Assembly: GCF_007280555.1 (NCBI RefSeq)
Contig: NZ_VKDB01000005.1
Location: forward strand, 1 to 64,000
DNA length: 64,000 nt
Direction of reading: 5' to 3'
Source: Deinococcus detaillensis
GTDB lineage: Bacteria; Deinococcota; Deinococci; Deinococcales; Deinococcaceae
Shown here in pieces: positions 11,709-21,503 of the stretch. The notes beneath the pieces were generated by a model that worked only from the letters and a program-made list of their open reading frames with translations, ran no database searches and was not told where the DNA came from. Made by a program: the position numbers and the translations under genes. Within the stretch, counting starts at the first letter, position 1, and each line of letters opens with the position of its first letter.

Positions 11709-12368
11709 TTAAATCCCCAGCAGTTGCCTGAGTTCGGCGTGCGAGTTGACCACGCGCTCGGCTCCAGCTTCTAACAGGGCGTCGGCGTACACTTGATGCC
11801 CGCCCCCCGCGAAGCCCCAGCTGGTTGCGCCCGCGCTGAGGCCCGCTGCTAGGCCCGATAAGCTGTCTTCCACCACGACGCAGCGCTGAATGTCGACGCC
11901 CAGTTGCTCGGCGGCGTGCAAGTACAGATCTGGCAACGGCTTGCCCAGCCCACTGACAGTGGACGGATCGTAAGCGTGAGCGCCGAGTAACTCCGCCAAG
12001 CCAGTGGCCTTTAGCTTGAGTTGCAACTTATCGCGGGTGCTGTTGCTGGCCACCGCGAACGGCATGCCCGCCGCTTTCAAGGCTTCTAAAGTTTGCTTTG
12101 CGCCGGGCACTTCGCCCACCTTCGCAAACGCTTCGGCCAGCCGCTGGGTCAGGGCTTGCTCGAATTCGGGGGTGCGCTTCCAAGCGTGATCGCGCTCCAA
12201 ATTGGCGTAGAGGTTGGACGCCGTGTGGCCGACTGCCCGCGCCATGTAGTCGCCGTGATCCAAAGTGAGGCCGTGATCGCTGAGGGTTTGCACCCAGACT
12301 TGCCCCGAAACCACTTCGCTGTCTACCAGCACACCGTCCATATCAAAAAGAACCGCATCAAAGATCAT
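11709..12368 (-). CDS. HAD family phosphatase, beta-phosphoglucomutase-like
   Basis: A haloacid dehalogenase superfamily hydrolase of 219 residues. Motif I is FDMDGVLVDSE with the nucleophile Asp9 and acid/base Asp11, motif II VASNSTRDK near residue 106, motif III GKPLPDLYL near 143, and motif IV VVEDSLSGLAAG near 165. The helical cap between motifs I and II fits subclass IA, which includes beta-phosphoglucomutase and sugar phosphatases. The substrate is not predictable. It overlaps the upstream orphan gene by 11 bases and probably shares its transcript. Confidence 0.9.
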   Translation of the reverse strand: MIFDAVLFDMDGVLVDSEVVSGQVWVQTLSDHGLTLDHGDYMARAVGHTASNLYANLERDHAWKRTPEFEQALTQRLAEAFAKVGEVPGAKQTLEALKAAGMPFAVASNSTRDKLQLKLKATGLAELLGAHAYDPSTVSGLGKPLPDLYLHAAEQLGVDIQRCVVVEDSLSGLAAGLSAGATSWGFAGGGHQVYADALLEAGAERVVNSHAELRQLLGI

Positions 12369-13023
12369 GCGGCCAGTCTAGGTGAACAAAGCTGACGGCT
12401 TGCCCACCGTAAACTGTCAGCGGCGAGGTATCCGGCAAGCTGACCACCACTTCTCCCCCGCTCAACTCGGCGGCGGCGCTCAGCAGCGGGGCGTCCACCG
12501 CTTCGTCCAGCGTGCCCCACAAATGTACTGCGCCGGCTTGCCACAGCAGCGCTCCCACCGTCTCGCTGCCCGCGTAAGCCATCAGCAGCACAGCGTCAGG
12601 TGAGCTTTCTAACCGCGCCGCAAGATGCCGCGAGATCGGGGTGGCCCACTCCGGTTGCCCGTGCGCTTCGGCCAGTACCGCCGCCCAGCGCGGCAGGTGC
12701 AGGCGCGAGGTCTGCTCGACCTGAATGGCGCTGGGCAGAGGCAGCGCCCCAAAAGTGCCCACCCGCAGATGCCCCGCTTCGCCCCTATCTCCCAGCACGG
12801 CCCGCAGCGCAGGCACACCGTATTCGCTGGCCCAAGTGCTGGCAGCACTGAGCGTCACTTCGTCCAAGTCGTCTGCCGCGTAGAGAGCGTTCGCGCCGAG
12901 CAGATTCACGCTGGGCGACAGCAGCGACTCCCCTGCGGCCCAGCCATGCGAATACAGGGCCAGCGGACGGAAGTAATCCAGCAGACTTTGGAGCGCGGGC
13001 GGCAAGTCGGGGGAACGGGGCAT
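12358..13023 (-). CDS. protein of unknown function upstream of HAD phosphatase
   Basis: A 221-residue soluble protein that I do not recognise. It is rich in Ala, Leu and Ser with alternating strands and helices; the region from residue 115 to 190 (ISRHLAARLESSPDAVLLMAYAGSETVGALLWQ-like) resembles the half of a GNAT fold, but there is no convincing acetyl-CoA loop. Start chosen at 13023, six bases behind a TAGCCT box, with a GAGGAG also directly before the ATG. Co-transcribed with the HAD gene it overlaps. Confidence 0.7.
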   Translation of the reverse strand: MPRSPDLPPALQSLLDYFRPLALYSHGWAAGESLLSPSVNLLGANALYAADDLDEVTLSAASTWASEYGVPALRAVLGDRGEAGHLRVGTFGALPLPSAIQVEQTSRLHLPRWAAVLAEAHGQPEWATPISRHLAARLESSPDAVLLMAYAGSETVGALLWQAGAVHLWGTLDEAVDAPLLSAAAELSGGEVVVSLPDTSPLTVYGGQAVSFVHLDWPHDL

Positions 13024-13029
13024 CTCCTC

Positions 13030-13035
13030 AGGCTA
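13030..13035 (-). promoter_or_regulatory. -10 box of the 12358-13023 gene
   Basis: TAGCCT on the reverse strand, six bases before the ATG at 13023. The intervening GAGGAG could be a ribosome binding site if transcription starts further upstream. Confidence 0.45.
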
Positions 13036-13058
13036 ACTCGTACCGGGCTGCCAACACA

Positions 13059-13090
13059 GCGCCCCAATCCATTTCAGCAGACTGGGGCGC
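13059..13090. terminator. inverted repeat downstream of murA
   Basis: GCGCCCCA/TGGGGCGC, eight perfect base pairs with a 16-base loop, placed between the murA stop and the next gene on the same strand. No T run follows on either strand, so it is at most a weak or factor-assisted terminator, or an mRNA end stabiliser. Confidence 0.4.
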
Positions 13091-13107
13091 TTGTTCATGG
13101 AGCTGTT

Positions 13108-14394
<1,287 letters not shown>

Positions 14395-14705
14395 GGATGT
14401 GTCCTTTTTGACGGCGCAGGGGCCGGAGATAAGTCAGCGTAAAGTCGAGCTTGAAGCGGCGGAGAGAAAGAAGGAAAAGAATCTTGAGTTTGCTCCGTCC
14501 GCGTTTCCCTGTTGCATCTTACACACCTTACTCACTGTGAGTCCAGTAGTGGTGTGAAGATGGCCGCTGCGCCGTCCAGACAACTTGCCGAAATGTCCCG
14601 GCCCTTAAGCTTTTCTGAAGGCGGTGTTTGAACCTGAATCGTGCCTCAATGCTGCGAATTGAGTGGAGACTCAGCACTATTAGCTGATTTGTAAGGCTCT
14701 GGAAA
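14395..14705. other. divergent intergenic region between murA and EAL gene
   Basis: About 310 bases with no gene. It contains the murA leader (AAGGA ribosome binding site; a weak TTCAAG...TATCTC promoter pair on the reverse strand is possible) and, near 14670-14700, A/T-rich sequence before the EAL gene. No repeat or structured element stands out. Confidence 0.4.
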
Positions 14706-15854
14706 GTGAGCCAATTTAAACTGCATTTCAGAATGACTTTTAGCTGCGACTGCGAACACCTCGATTCTGCTGCCCTCAGCGGCGATTGGCTGCTGTTCAG
14801 CTCGTCCGGGCACGTCACCAAGCGGTTGACCTGGCTGTGCGGCGCGGCCCAGCGGCACGGCGGCGGCCCCGGCTGGCACTTCACGGGCAGCGCCGAGCAG
14901 TTGAGCGCCCAATTCGGGGCCATCTCGGAAGCGCTCAAAGCCAGCGAATGGGCGCAGGTACAAGTCTTGCCGGTGCGGGATGGTCAGCCCCTTTACTGGC
15001 AGGCCGCGACGTTGCCGCAGTGGCTGACACGCGCTCAAACCACTTGGTTTCCGGAGGCCCTCTCTCACCTGAAGGTGGCTTTTCAGCCGGTATTCGATCT
15101 CAGGAGCGGCGCAGTCTTCGGGTTCGAAGCGCTGATCCGCGCCCAAGTCGGGCAGCGGCTTTACGGCGCGGGAGAACTCCTGGGCGCGGCCCCGGCGCAC
15201 GGCGGCCTGCACCTGTTTGACCGGCAGGCCCGGCAAGCGGCGATTCGGCAAGGCGCGGCGCTCACCAAGAGCGGCAACCTGCTCATCAACTTTATGCCGG
15301 GGGTGGTGTATGACCCCGAAGTTTGTTTGAATACCACTTTCGCCGCCTGCCGAGAAAGCGGCATTGATCCGGCGCGGCTCATTTTCGAGGTGGTGGAAAC
15401 CGATCATTTCCCCGATTTGGAACTGCTCCGCAGCGTGCTGGACCGCTACCGCCGCGAGGGAATGCAGGTGGCGCTCGACGACCTCGGCGCAGGCCAGAGC
15501 AGCTTGATGTATTTGGAAGCCTTGCGGCCCGACTTGGTCAAGCTCGATAAAAGCCTGCTGATCGGTATTACGCCCGACGACCCGCGCACCGCTTTGGTGG
15601 GAGCGCTGATTCGCTACGCCCACGAACTCGGCGTGCAGGTGGTGGCCGAGGGACTGGAAACGGCCAGTGAACTCGCAGCCGCCACCGCTTTGGGAGCCGA
15701 TTTGGGGCAAGGCTACGGCCTGGGCCGTCCCACCTTCGAGCGCAATCTTGCGGCTGAAGCGGCCGCCTGCCAGCAGATTCAGGGGCAGGAACAACCATCC
15801 AACTATGGTAGTGATTCAGGAACCGCCGCGCTTTCCATTACGCCTCCAACATAA
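14706..15854 (+). CDS. EAL-domain cyclic-di-GMP phosphodiesterase
   Basis: A 382-residue protein with an unassigned N-terminal region of about 115 residues and a C-terminal EAL domain that hydrolyses cyclic di-GMP. The catalytic set looks complete: Glu of FEALIR, Asn of LINFMP, Glu of FEVVETD, the Asp pair of LDDLGAGQSS, Lys of VKLDKS, Glu of VAEGLET and Gln of LGQGYGLGRP. It has no membrane segment, so it is cytoplasmic. The GTG at 14706 has a GGA four bases upstream; an ATG at 14733 is the alternative start. A GGDEF cyclase at 41291 could supply its substrate. Confidence 0.9.
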   Translation: MSQFKLHFRMTFSCDCEHLDSAALSGDWLLFSSSGHVTKRLTWLCGAAQRHGGGPGWHFTGSAEQLSAQFGAISEALKASEWAQVQVLPVRDGQPLYWQAATLPQWLTRAQTTWFPEALSHLKVAFQPVFDLRSGAVFGFEALIRAQVGQRLYGAGELLGAAPAHGGLHLFDRQARQAAIRQGAALTKSGNLLINFMPGVVYDPEVCLNTTFAACRESGIDPARLIFEVVETDHFPDLELLRSVLDRYRREGMQVALDDLGAGQSSLMYLEALRPDLVKLDKSLLIGITPDDPRTALVGALIRYAHELGVQVVAEGLETASELAAATALGADLGQGYGLGRPTFERNLAAEAAACQQIQGQEQPSNYGSDSGTAALSITPPT

Positions 15855-15858
15855 GCGC

Positions 15859-15864
15859 TATCAT
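15859..15864 (+). promoter_or_regulatory. -10 box of leaderless recQ
   Basis: TATCAT six bases before the ATG at 15871, immediately after the EAL stop codon. It rules out the long upstream extension that an open frame from 15667 would allow. Confidence 0.62.
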
Positions 15865-15870
15865 CGGGCC

Positions 15871-18066
15871 ATGACCGCCGCCCAACCCACCGACGCCCCA
15901 GCCCTGAGCCTTCTCAAATCGGTGTGGGGCTACGATCAGTTCCGGGGCGTGCAGGCCGACATTGTGCGGGCGGTGACAAACGGCGAAAACGCGCTGGTGC
16001 TGATGCCCACCGGCGGCGGCAAGAGCTTGTGCTATCAGGTGCCGAGCTTGCTGCGGCGCGGGGTGGGCGTGGTGGTCAGCCCGCTGATCGCTCTGATGAA
16101 AGACCAGGTGGACGCTCTGCGCCAAAACGGAGTGCGGGCCGCTTACCTCAACAGCAGCCTGAGTTTACAAGGGGTGCGTGAAGTCGAAGCGGCGCTGATA
16201 GCCGGTGAGCTTGACCTGCTGTATGTCGCGCCGGAGCGCCTGCTGATGCCGCGCATGCTGGAACTGCTCGAACAGGCCGAAGTCGCTCTCTTTGCCGTTG
16301 ACGAGGCGCACTGTGTCAGTCAGTGGGGCCACGATTTCCGGCCTGAATATCAGGGGCTGGGCGTGCTGCAAGAGCGCTTCCCGGCCCTGCCGCGTCTGGC
16401 TCTGACTGCCACCGCCGACGAGCGCACCCGCGCCGATATCATTCAGGTGCTGGGCCTGCAAGGTGCCCACCTGTTTGTCAGCAGCTTCGACCGGCCCAAT
16501 ATCCAGTACCGCATTCAGCAAAAAGGAGTGGGCAAGGCTGGCCCCAAGTCCGAGTTGCTGGCCTTCATTCAGGCCGAACACCCCAAGGAAGCAGGCATCG
16601 TCTACTGCTTATCGCGCAAAAGTGTGGAAGAAACCGCCGAGTGGCTGGGTAAGCAGGGGGTAGAAGCCTTGCCGTACCACGCCGGACTCGCGCCGCGTGA
16701 GCGCAACTCGGCTCAGGAAAGGTTCCTGCAAGAAGAAGGCCTGATCGTGGTCGCTACCGTCGCCTTCGGGATGGGCATCGACAAATCCAATGTGCGGTTC
16801 GTGGCGCACCTCGATTTGCCCAAAAGCATGGAAGGCTACTACCAGGAAACCGGACGCGCCGGACGCGACGGCCTGCCCAGCACCGCTTGGATGACCTACG
16901 GCCTGGCGGACGTGGTCAACGTGCGCCGGATGCTGGCCCAAAGCGACGCGCCGGAGCACATCAAGCGGGTGGAAGCCAGCAAACTCGACGCGCTCTTGGC
17001 CTACTGCGAAACCGCAACGTGCCGCCGTCAGGTGCTGCTGACCTACTTTGGCGAAGACTTGGCCGAGCCGTGCGGCAACTGCGACACCTGCCTGAACCCG
17101 CCGCAGACCTTTGACGCGACCAGGCCCGCGCAGATGGCGCTGTCGGCGGCGATCCGCACCGGCAACCGCTTCGGCGCGGCGCACCTGACCGACGTGCTGC
17201 TGGGCAACCTCACCGAGCGGGTCAGCGGGCTGGGCCACCACCAGTTGCCCACTTTCGGCGTCGGCAAAGCGCTGCCGGAGCGGGCCTGGCGCAACATCAT
17301 CCGGCAACTGGTGGCGCTGGGCTACCTCACCACCGACGCCGCCGGCCATGGCTCACTAATCGCCTCGGGCAAGTCGCGGCCCCTGCTGAAAGGCGATCAG
17401 ACCTTGTGGCTGCGCGAAGAAATGCTGACCACACCCAGCAAAGCAAAGAAGGATCGCCGCAACTCCGCGCCCGTGAGTGCTGGAGCCGGCAGCCTATTTG
17501 AAGCGCTGCGTGCCCTGCGTCTCAAGCTCTCCCGCGAAGGTGAGGTGCCGCCCTACGTAATTTTTCACGACGCCACCCTCAGGGAAATGGCCGAGCGCCG
17601 CCCGACTTCACTGGCGGTGCTGGGCACCATCGGCGGTGTCGGCACCCGCAAACTGACGCAGTACGGCGAGGCGTTCTTGGAGGTGCTGCGCAGCGATGTT
17701 GCGCCCGCTGAAGAACTGGGTGCAAAGCAGAACAATACCTTGCTGAGTATTTTGAACCGCAAGCCAGACGGTGAAACTGGGCCGAGCGCCGCCCTGCCTG
17801 CGGGCCGCTTGTTCTCGCAGACGGTGGCCAGCACTACTCCCGACTCAGGCGTGGCCGAGCGGCTGCGCGAACTGCGGCGTACACTGGCAAAGGAGCGTGA
17901 CATCAGCGCCTTTTTGATTTTCCCAAACGCCACGCTGGACGTTTTGGCCGAGCGCCAGCCGCGCAGCGTGGCCGAACTTCACGGCCTAGCAGGCATGGGC
18001 GAGAAGCGCATCGACGCTTACGGCGAGCAGATCGTGGCGGCGATTTTGGGTTCAGTGGACGGTTGA
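15871..18066 (+). CDS. recQ: ATP-dependent DNA helicase RecQ
   Basis: 3'-5' superfamily 2 helicase of recombination and repair. 731 residues. Walker A MPTGGGKSLCY with Lys51, DEAH box in FAVDEAHCVSQWGHDFRPEY near residue 143, and the arginine finger block ETGRAGRDGLPS near 327. The RQC zinc site is Cys-rich (CETATCRRQ...CGNCDTC, about residues 371-402), then a winged helix. Two HRDC domains follow, about residues 540-610 and 655-725. The well-studied D. radiodurans RecQ has three HRDC domains, so one is missing or degenerate here. A leaderless -10 box six bases upstream fixes the start. Confidence 0.96.
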   Translation: MTAAQPTDAPALSLLKSVWGYDQFRGVQADIVRAVTNGENALVLMPTGGGKSLCYQVPSLLRRGVGVVVSPLIALMKDQVDALRQNGVRAAYLNSSLSLQGVREVEAALIAGELDLLYVAPERLLMPRMLELLEQAEVALFAVDEAHCVSQWGHDFRPEYQGLGVLQERFPALPRLALTATADERTRADIIQVLGLQGAHLFVSSFDRPNIQYRIQQKGVGKAGPKSELLAFIQAEHPKEAGIVYCLSRKSVEETAEWLGKQGVEALPYHAGLAPRERNSAQERFLQEEGLIVVATVAFGMGIDKSNVRFVAHLDLPKSMEGYYQETGRAGRDGLPSTAWMTYGLADVVNVRRMLAQSDAPEHIKRVEASKLDALLAYCETATCRRQVLLTYFGEDLAEPCGNCDTCLNPPQTFDATRPAQMALSAAIRTGNRFGAAHLTDVLLGNLTERVSGLGHHQLPTFGVGKALPERAWRNIIRQLVALGYLTTDAAGHGSLIASGKSRPLLKGDQTLWLREEMLTTPSKAKKDRRNSAPVSAGAGSLFEALRALRLKLSREGEVPPYVIFHDATLREMAERRPTSLAVLGTIGGVGTRKLTQYGEAFLEVLRSDVAPAEELGAKQNNTLLSILNRKPDGETGPSAALPAGRLFSQTVASTTPDSGVAERLRELRRTLAKERDISAFLIFPNATLDVLAERQPRSVAELHGLAGMGEKRIDAYGEQIVAAILGSVDG

Positions 18067-18075
18067 GCGCCGCAC

Positions 18076-18103
18076 TGGACTTTTCCCGCTGAGCCGTTAG
18101 GAT
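18076..18103 (+). promoter_or_regulatory. possible promoter of beta-helix lipoprotein gene
   Basis: TGGACT (18076-18081), 16-base spacer, TAGGAT (18098-18103). It would give a leader of about 95 bases before the ATG at 18204, which has a GGGGGG ribosome binding site. Confidence 0.4.
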
Positions 18104-18203
18104 ACCTGAGGAACAAAGTCAACCCAACGTCCCAGCGCGGCTGACCACTGCTTTTTGGTGGGCTTGCCGTTTCGGTGTACCGGAAGTTGGCAGGGGGGAA
18201 TAC

Positions 18204-20111
18204 ATGAATGGACGGCGGACATCAAGCGGCGTTTCTTTCGAATCTGGGCGGAGAACTGCACGGCCCGCCAAGGCGCTCTTTATAGGTCTGGCGCTCGCGC
18301 TGGGAGCTTGTGCCCAGCCCGGCCCCGGCACCAACCCCAAACCGGAAAACCGCGAACTGGGCGAGAACGTCAAGGTCTTTGATCCCAGCATGTCCACCGC
18401 CGATATTCAGGCAGCGGTGGACGCTGTCAAGGCCCAGCAGCTCAACGCCGAGTTTGGCAGTGGCCGCTACGCCCTGTTCTTCAAGCCCGGCACTTACGGC
18501 ACGCCCGACAAGCCGCTGCTGATCGATGTCGGCTACTACACCGAGGTCGTGGGCCTGGGCCGCACGCCGAATGACGTGGTCATCAACGGCCACGTCAACG
18601 TCTACAACCGCTGCCTAGGGACCGGCACTGACGGCAAACCCAGCAACTGCATCGCTTTAGACAACTTCTGGCGCTCAGCGTCCAACATGACCATCAAGGT
18701 GGCGGGCGGCGAAGGCTGTCAGGCGGCCACCAATTTCTGGGCAGTCTCGCAGGCGGCTCCGCTGCGGCGCATGAATGTGGTGGGCAAATTCAGCCTCATG
18801 GATTACTGCTCGGCTGGCCCGCAGTACGCCAGCGGCGGCTTTATTGCCGATTCCAGATTCAGCGGAACCGACGCGGTGGTCAACGGCTCACAGCAGCAGT
18901 TCTATGTCCGCAACAGCGAAGTTCCCGGCTGGTCGAACGGCGTTTGGAATCAGGTGTTTTCCGGCGTCACAGGAGCGCCCGCCACCAATTTCGGCACGCT
19001 TTCCAGCGACGGCAAAACGCTGGGCACCTACACCACGCTGCCCACCACGCCCGTCTCGCGCGAAAAGCCGTACTTGTACCTGGACAGCAGCGGCGCTTAT
19101 CAGGTGTACGTGCCGGCCACCCGGCAAAACACCAGTGGCGTGAGCTGGGGCAGCGGCGCGGAAAGTGATGGGCGCAGCCTGCCGCTGACTTCCTTCTTCA
19201 TCGCCCGGCCCACCGACAGCGCAGTGGCCATCAACGCGGCGCTGTCGGGCGGGCGCAATGTGCTGTTTACACCGGGCATCTATACCGTCAGCCAGAGCAT
19301 TCAAATCACCAAGGCCAATACCGTCGTGCTGGGACTGGGCCTCGCCACCCTGACGACCCAGAACGGAGCCGTGCCGATGAGGGTCGCTGACGTGGACGGC
19401 GTGGACATCGCCGGACTGACCTTTGACGCCGGAGCTGTGAACTCCCCCACGCTGCTCAAAATCGGCACCACCAGTGCGGGCGGCTCGCTCACCAATCCGG
19501 TGGCGCTGCACGATGTGTTTTTCCGCATCGGCGGGCCGCACCTCGGCAAGGCCAGCAACAGCCTAGAAGTCAACCGCTCAGGTACGCTGCTCGATCACCT
19601 GTGGGTCTGGCGGGCCGATCACGGTACGGGCGTGGGCTGGGACAGCAACACCGCCGACCACGGCGTGATCGTCAACGGCAACGATGTCACCGCCACCGGC
19701 TTATTTGTCGAGCATTTCCAGAAAGAAGAAGTCCTCTGGAACGGTGAGCGCGGCAAGACCATTTTCTTCCAAAACGAAATGCCGTATGACCCGCCCAATC
19801 AGGCCGCCTGGAAAAATGGCCCCGCGCTGGGCTACGCCGCCTACAAAGTGGCCGACTCGGTGCAAAACCACGAGGGCTGGGGCATGGGCAGCTACATTTT
19901 CATGAATGTCGATCCCAGCGTTCACGCCAGCACCGCCTTCAGTGTGCCGCTCAGTGCCGGCGTCAAGCTCCACAGCCTCCTGACGGTGCAGCTCAACAAA
20001 GGCATGGGCATCATCGACCACGTGGTCAACCAGATGGGCGACCCTGTGACCGGCGACGCCGCCACCGGCAAGCCTGCCGGAACCCCCAGCATGGTCATCA
20101 ACTTCCCCTGA
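18204..20111 (+). CDS. secreted beta-helix lipoprotein, GH55-like family
   Basis: A 635-residue exported lipoprotein. Residues 20-35 form the signal (basic RRTARPAK, then hydrophobic), with the lipobox LGAC and acylated Cys36. The rest belongs to a large family of right-handed beta-helix proteins related to GH55 glucanases and often misannotated as adenylyl cyclase or coagulation factor-like in actinomycetes; blocks such as RYALFFKPGTYGT, SQAAPLRRMNV, WRADHGTGVGWDSNTADHGVIVNG and NEMPYDPPNQAAWKNG are shared. A role in binding or cleaving an extracellular polysaccharide is likely but unproven. Strong GGGGG ribosome binding site; bidirectional terminator downstream. Confidence 0.82.
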   Translation: MNGRRTSSGVSFESGRRTARPAKALFIGLALALGACAQPGPGTNPKPENRELGENVKVFDPSMSTADIQAAVDAVKAQQLNAEFGSGRYALFFKPGTYGTPDKPLLIDVGYYTEVVGLGRTPNDVVINGHVNVYNRCLGTGTDGKPSNCIALDNFWRSASNMTIKVAGGEGCQAATNFWAVSQAAPLRRMNVVGKFSLMDYCSAGPQYASGGFIADSRFSGTDAVVNGSQQQFYVRNSEVPGWSNGVWNQVFSGVTGAPATNFGTLSSDGKTLGTYTTLPTTPVSREKPYLYLDSSGAYQVYVPATRQNTSGVSWGSGAESDGRSLPLTSFFIARPTDSAVAINAALSGGRNVLFTPGIYTVSQSIQITKANTVVLGLGLATLTTQNGAVPMRVADVDGVDIAGLTFDAGAVNSPTLLKIGTTSAGGSLTNPVALHDVFFRIGGPHLGKASNSLEVNRSGTLLDHLWVWRADHGTGVGWDSNTADHGVIVNGNDVTATGLFVEHFQKEEVLWNGERGKTIFFQNEMPYDPPNQAAWKNGPALGYAAYKVADSVQNHEGWGMGSYIFMNVDPSVHASTAFSVPLSAGVKLHSLLTVQLNKGMGIIDHVVNQMGDPVTGDAATGKPAGTPSMVINFP

Positions 20112-20122
20112 ACCTGTTCTGA

Positions 20123-20166
20123 AAAAAGCGTGGCCCGCCCCAGATGAATGGCGGGCCGCGCTTTTT
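20123..20166. terminator. strong bidirectional intrinsic terminator
   Basis: Stem of about 17 base pairs (AAAAAGCG then GGCCCGCC, pairing with GGCGGGCC and CGCTTTTT) around a ten-base loop at 20140-20149. A run on one side and T run on the other allow action on both strands; it ends the lipoprotein transcript. Confidence 0.85.
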
Positions 20167-20201
20167 GGTGACTGCGGTGGGAACACCCCAAATCCGAGAC
20201 T

Positions 20202-20207
20202 TATCCT
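20202..20207 (+). promoter_or_regulatory. -10 box of leaderless VOC gene
   Basis: TATCCT six bases before the ATG at 20214; no ribosome binding site. Confidence 0.58.
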
Positions 20208-20213
20208 CAGGCC

Positions 20214-20585
20214 ATGACGCTTATCACTGGCCTCGACCACATCCAGATTGAAGCACCGGCTGGCTGCGAGGACGCTGCCCGCACTTTTTTCGGCGGATTT
20301 CTGGGCTTGCCGGAACTGCAAAAGCCCCCCGTATTGGCCGCACGCGGCGGCGTCTGGTTCGCCTTGTCCGACGGACGCCAACTGCATATCGGCGTGACAA
20401 AGGACTTTGTGGCGCGGGAAAAAGGCCACCCCGCGCTGCGCTGTGCCGACTTGGACGCCTTCACGCGGCGGGCGGCGACGTTCGGTGTTTCGGTTCAGAC
20501 CGACACTGAACTGGCTCCGCTGCGGCGGGTCTTTTTGGCCGATCCTTGGGGCAACCGCTTGGAAGTGGTGGAGCGGCCCACCTGA
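20214..20585 (+). CDS. VOC (glyoxalase/dioxygenase fold) protein
   Basis: A 123-residue single vicinal-oxygen-chelate protein with two beta-alpha-beta-beta-beta modules. The opening LDHIQIEAP carries the first metal-ligand His, ADLDAFTRRAATFGV lies mid-protein, and the closing VFLADPWGNRLEVVE carries the family Glu. Such proteins can be glyoxalases, dioxygenases or drug-binding proteins; the substrate is unknown. Stand-alone leaderless gene between a strong terminator and the nif3-like gene. Confidence 0.87.
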   Translation: MTLITGLDHIQIEAPAGCEDAARTFFGGFLGLPELQKPPVLAARGGVWFALSDGRQLHIGVTKDFVAREKGHPALRCADLDAFTRRAATFGVSVQTDTELAPLRRVFLADPWGNRLEVVERPT

Positions 20586-20628
20586 GCGCAGAGCCACCCA
20601 ACCGACAAAGCAGCTGAGCCGAGCGCTT

Positions 20629-20634
20629 TAGAAT
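20629..20634 (+). promoter_or_regulatory. -10 box of leaderless nif3-like gene
   Basis: TAGAAT seven bases before the ATG at 20642. An in-frame ATG at 20633 overlaps this box and is therefore rejected as start. Confidence 0.62.
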
Positions 20635-20641
20635 GCTCGGC

Positions 20642-21430
20642 ATGACTTTATCCGAACAACCCAACAAACCCCGCGAGATCAGCCGCGACGAATTGGTGGC
20701 CTGGCTGGGCGATTACCTCCAGATCAGCGCTTTCAAAGACCCCAGCTTAAACGGCCTGCAAATTGAAGGTGCGCCCATGATTCGCCGGATTGCCGCCAGC
20801 GTGGACACCAGCGCCCGCAGCCTGCAAGACGCTGCCGACAGCGGAGCCGACCTCCTGCTGGTGCATCACGGCCTATTTTGGGGCCAGCCGCTTGCCGTGA
20901 CCGGCCCGCACGCCCGCCGCCTCCAGATTGCCCTGAGTGCAGGCCTCAATCTCTACGCCGCGCATATTCCGCTGGACGCCCACCCCGAAGTCGGCAACAA
21001 CGCCATGATCGCGAGCGCCCTGAGCGTGCAAAATTTGGAGCCGTTCGGCGAGTGGGCCGGCGGCAAAATCGGGCTGGCCGGCGACTTGCCGTTTACCCAG
21101 ACCCTGCAAGACTTCGCTGACCGGGTGCAAAAGCTGACCGGCGAAATCTGCCTCGTTCACGGCGGCGGCTCGCCCAACGTGGAGCGGCTGGGCATTCTCA
21201 GCGGCAGCGGAGCTGGAAGTATTGCCGAGGCCGCCGCAATGGGCTTAGACACCGTACTGACCGGCGAACCCGAACACAAATACTTCCACGACGGCTTCGA
21301 GTACGGCGTGAACGTGCTCTATGCCGGACACTACGAAACCGAAGTCTTCGGGGTGCGGGCGCTGGCTGCCAAAATTGAAGACGAATTCGGAATTCCGTGG
21401 CAGTTCTTGCACCTTCCGACGGGGCTTTGA
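20642..21430 (+). CDS. Nif3-like dinuclear metal-centre protein (DUF34)
   Basis: A 262-residue member of the Nif3/YbgI family, which forms toroidal hexamers with a two-metal site. The ligand motifs are visible: LLLVHHGLFWG near residue 70, YAAHIPLDAHPEVGNNAMI near 103-121, and the C-terminal NVLYAGHYETEVFG near 225. Its function is debated; a GTP cyclohydrolase-like or metal chaperone role has been suggested for relatives. Start taken at 20642 because the -10 box covers the codon three residues upstream. Confidence 0.92.
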   Translation: MTLSEQPNKPREISRDELVAWLGDYLQISAFKDPSLNGLQIEGAPMIRRIAASVDTSARSLQDAADSGADLLLVHHGLFWGQPLAVTGPHARRLQIALSAGLNLYAAHIPLDAHPEVGNNAMIASALSVQNLEPFGEWAGGKIGLAGDLPFTQTLQDFADRVQKLTGEICLVHGGGSPNVERLGILSGSGAGSIAEAAAMGLDTVLTGEPEHKYFHDGFEYGVNVLYAGHYETEVFGVRALAAKIEDEFGIPWQFLHLPTGL

Positions 21431-21503
21431 GAGTGGCAAAACAGCTGGCGGTTGACGTTTTAGAAGCGGAACTCAACTCCCTCCCTCCCTCCGCAGAGGA
21501 AAA

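Noticed and set aside
20633..20641. ATG at 20633 as start of the nif3-like gene
   Set aside because: The codon overlaps the TAGAAT -10 box, so it cannot be in the mRNA if that promoter is used.
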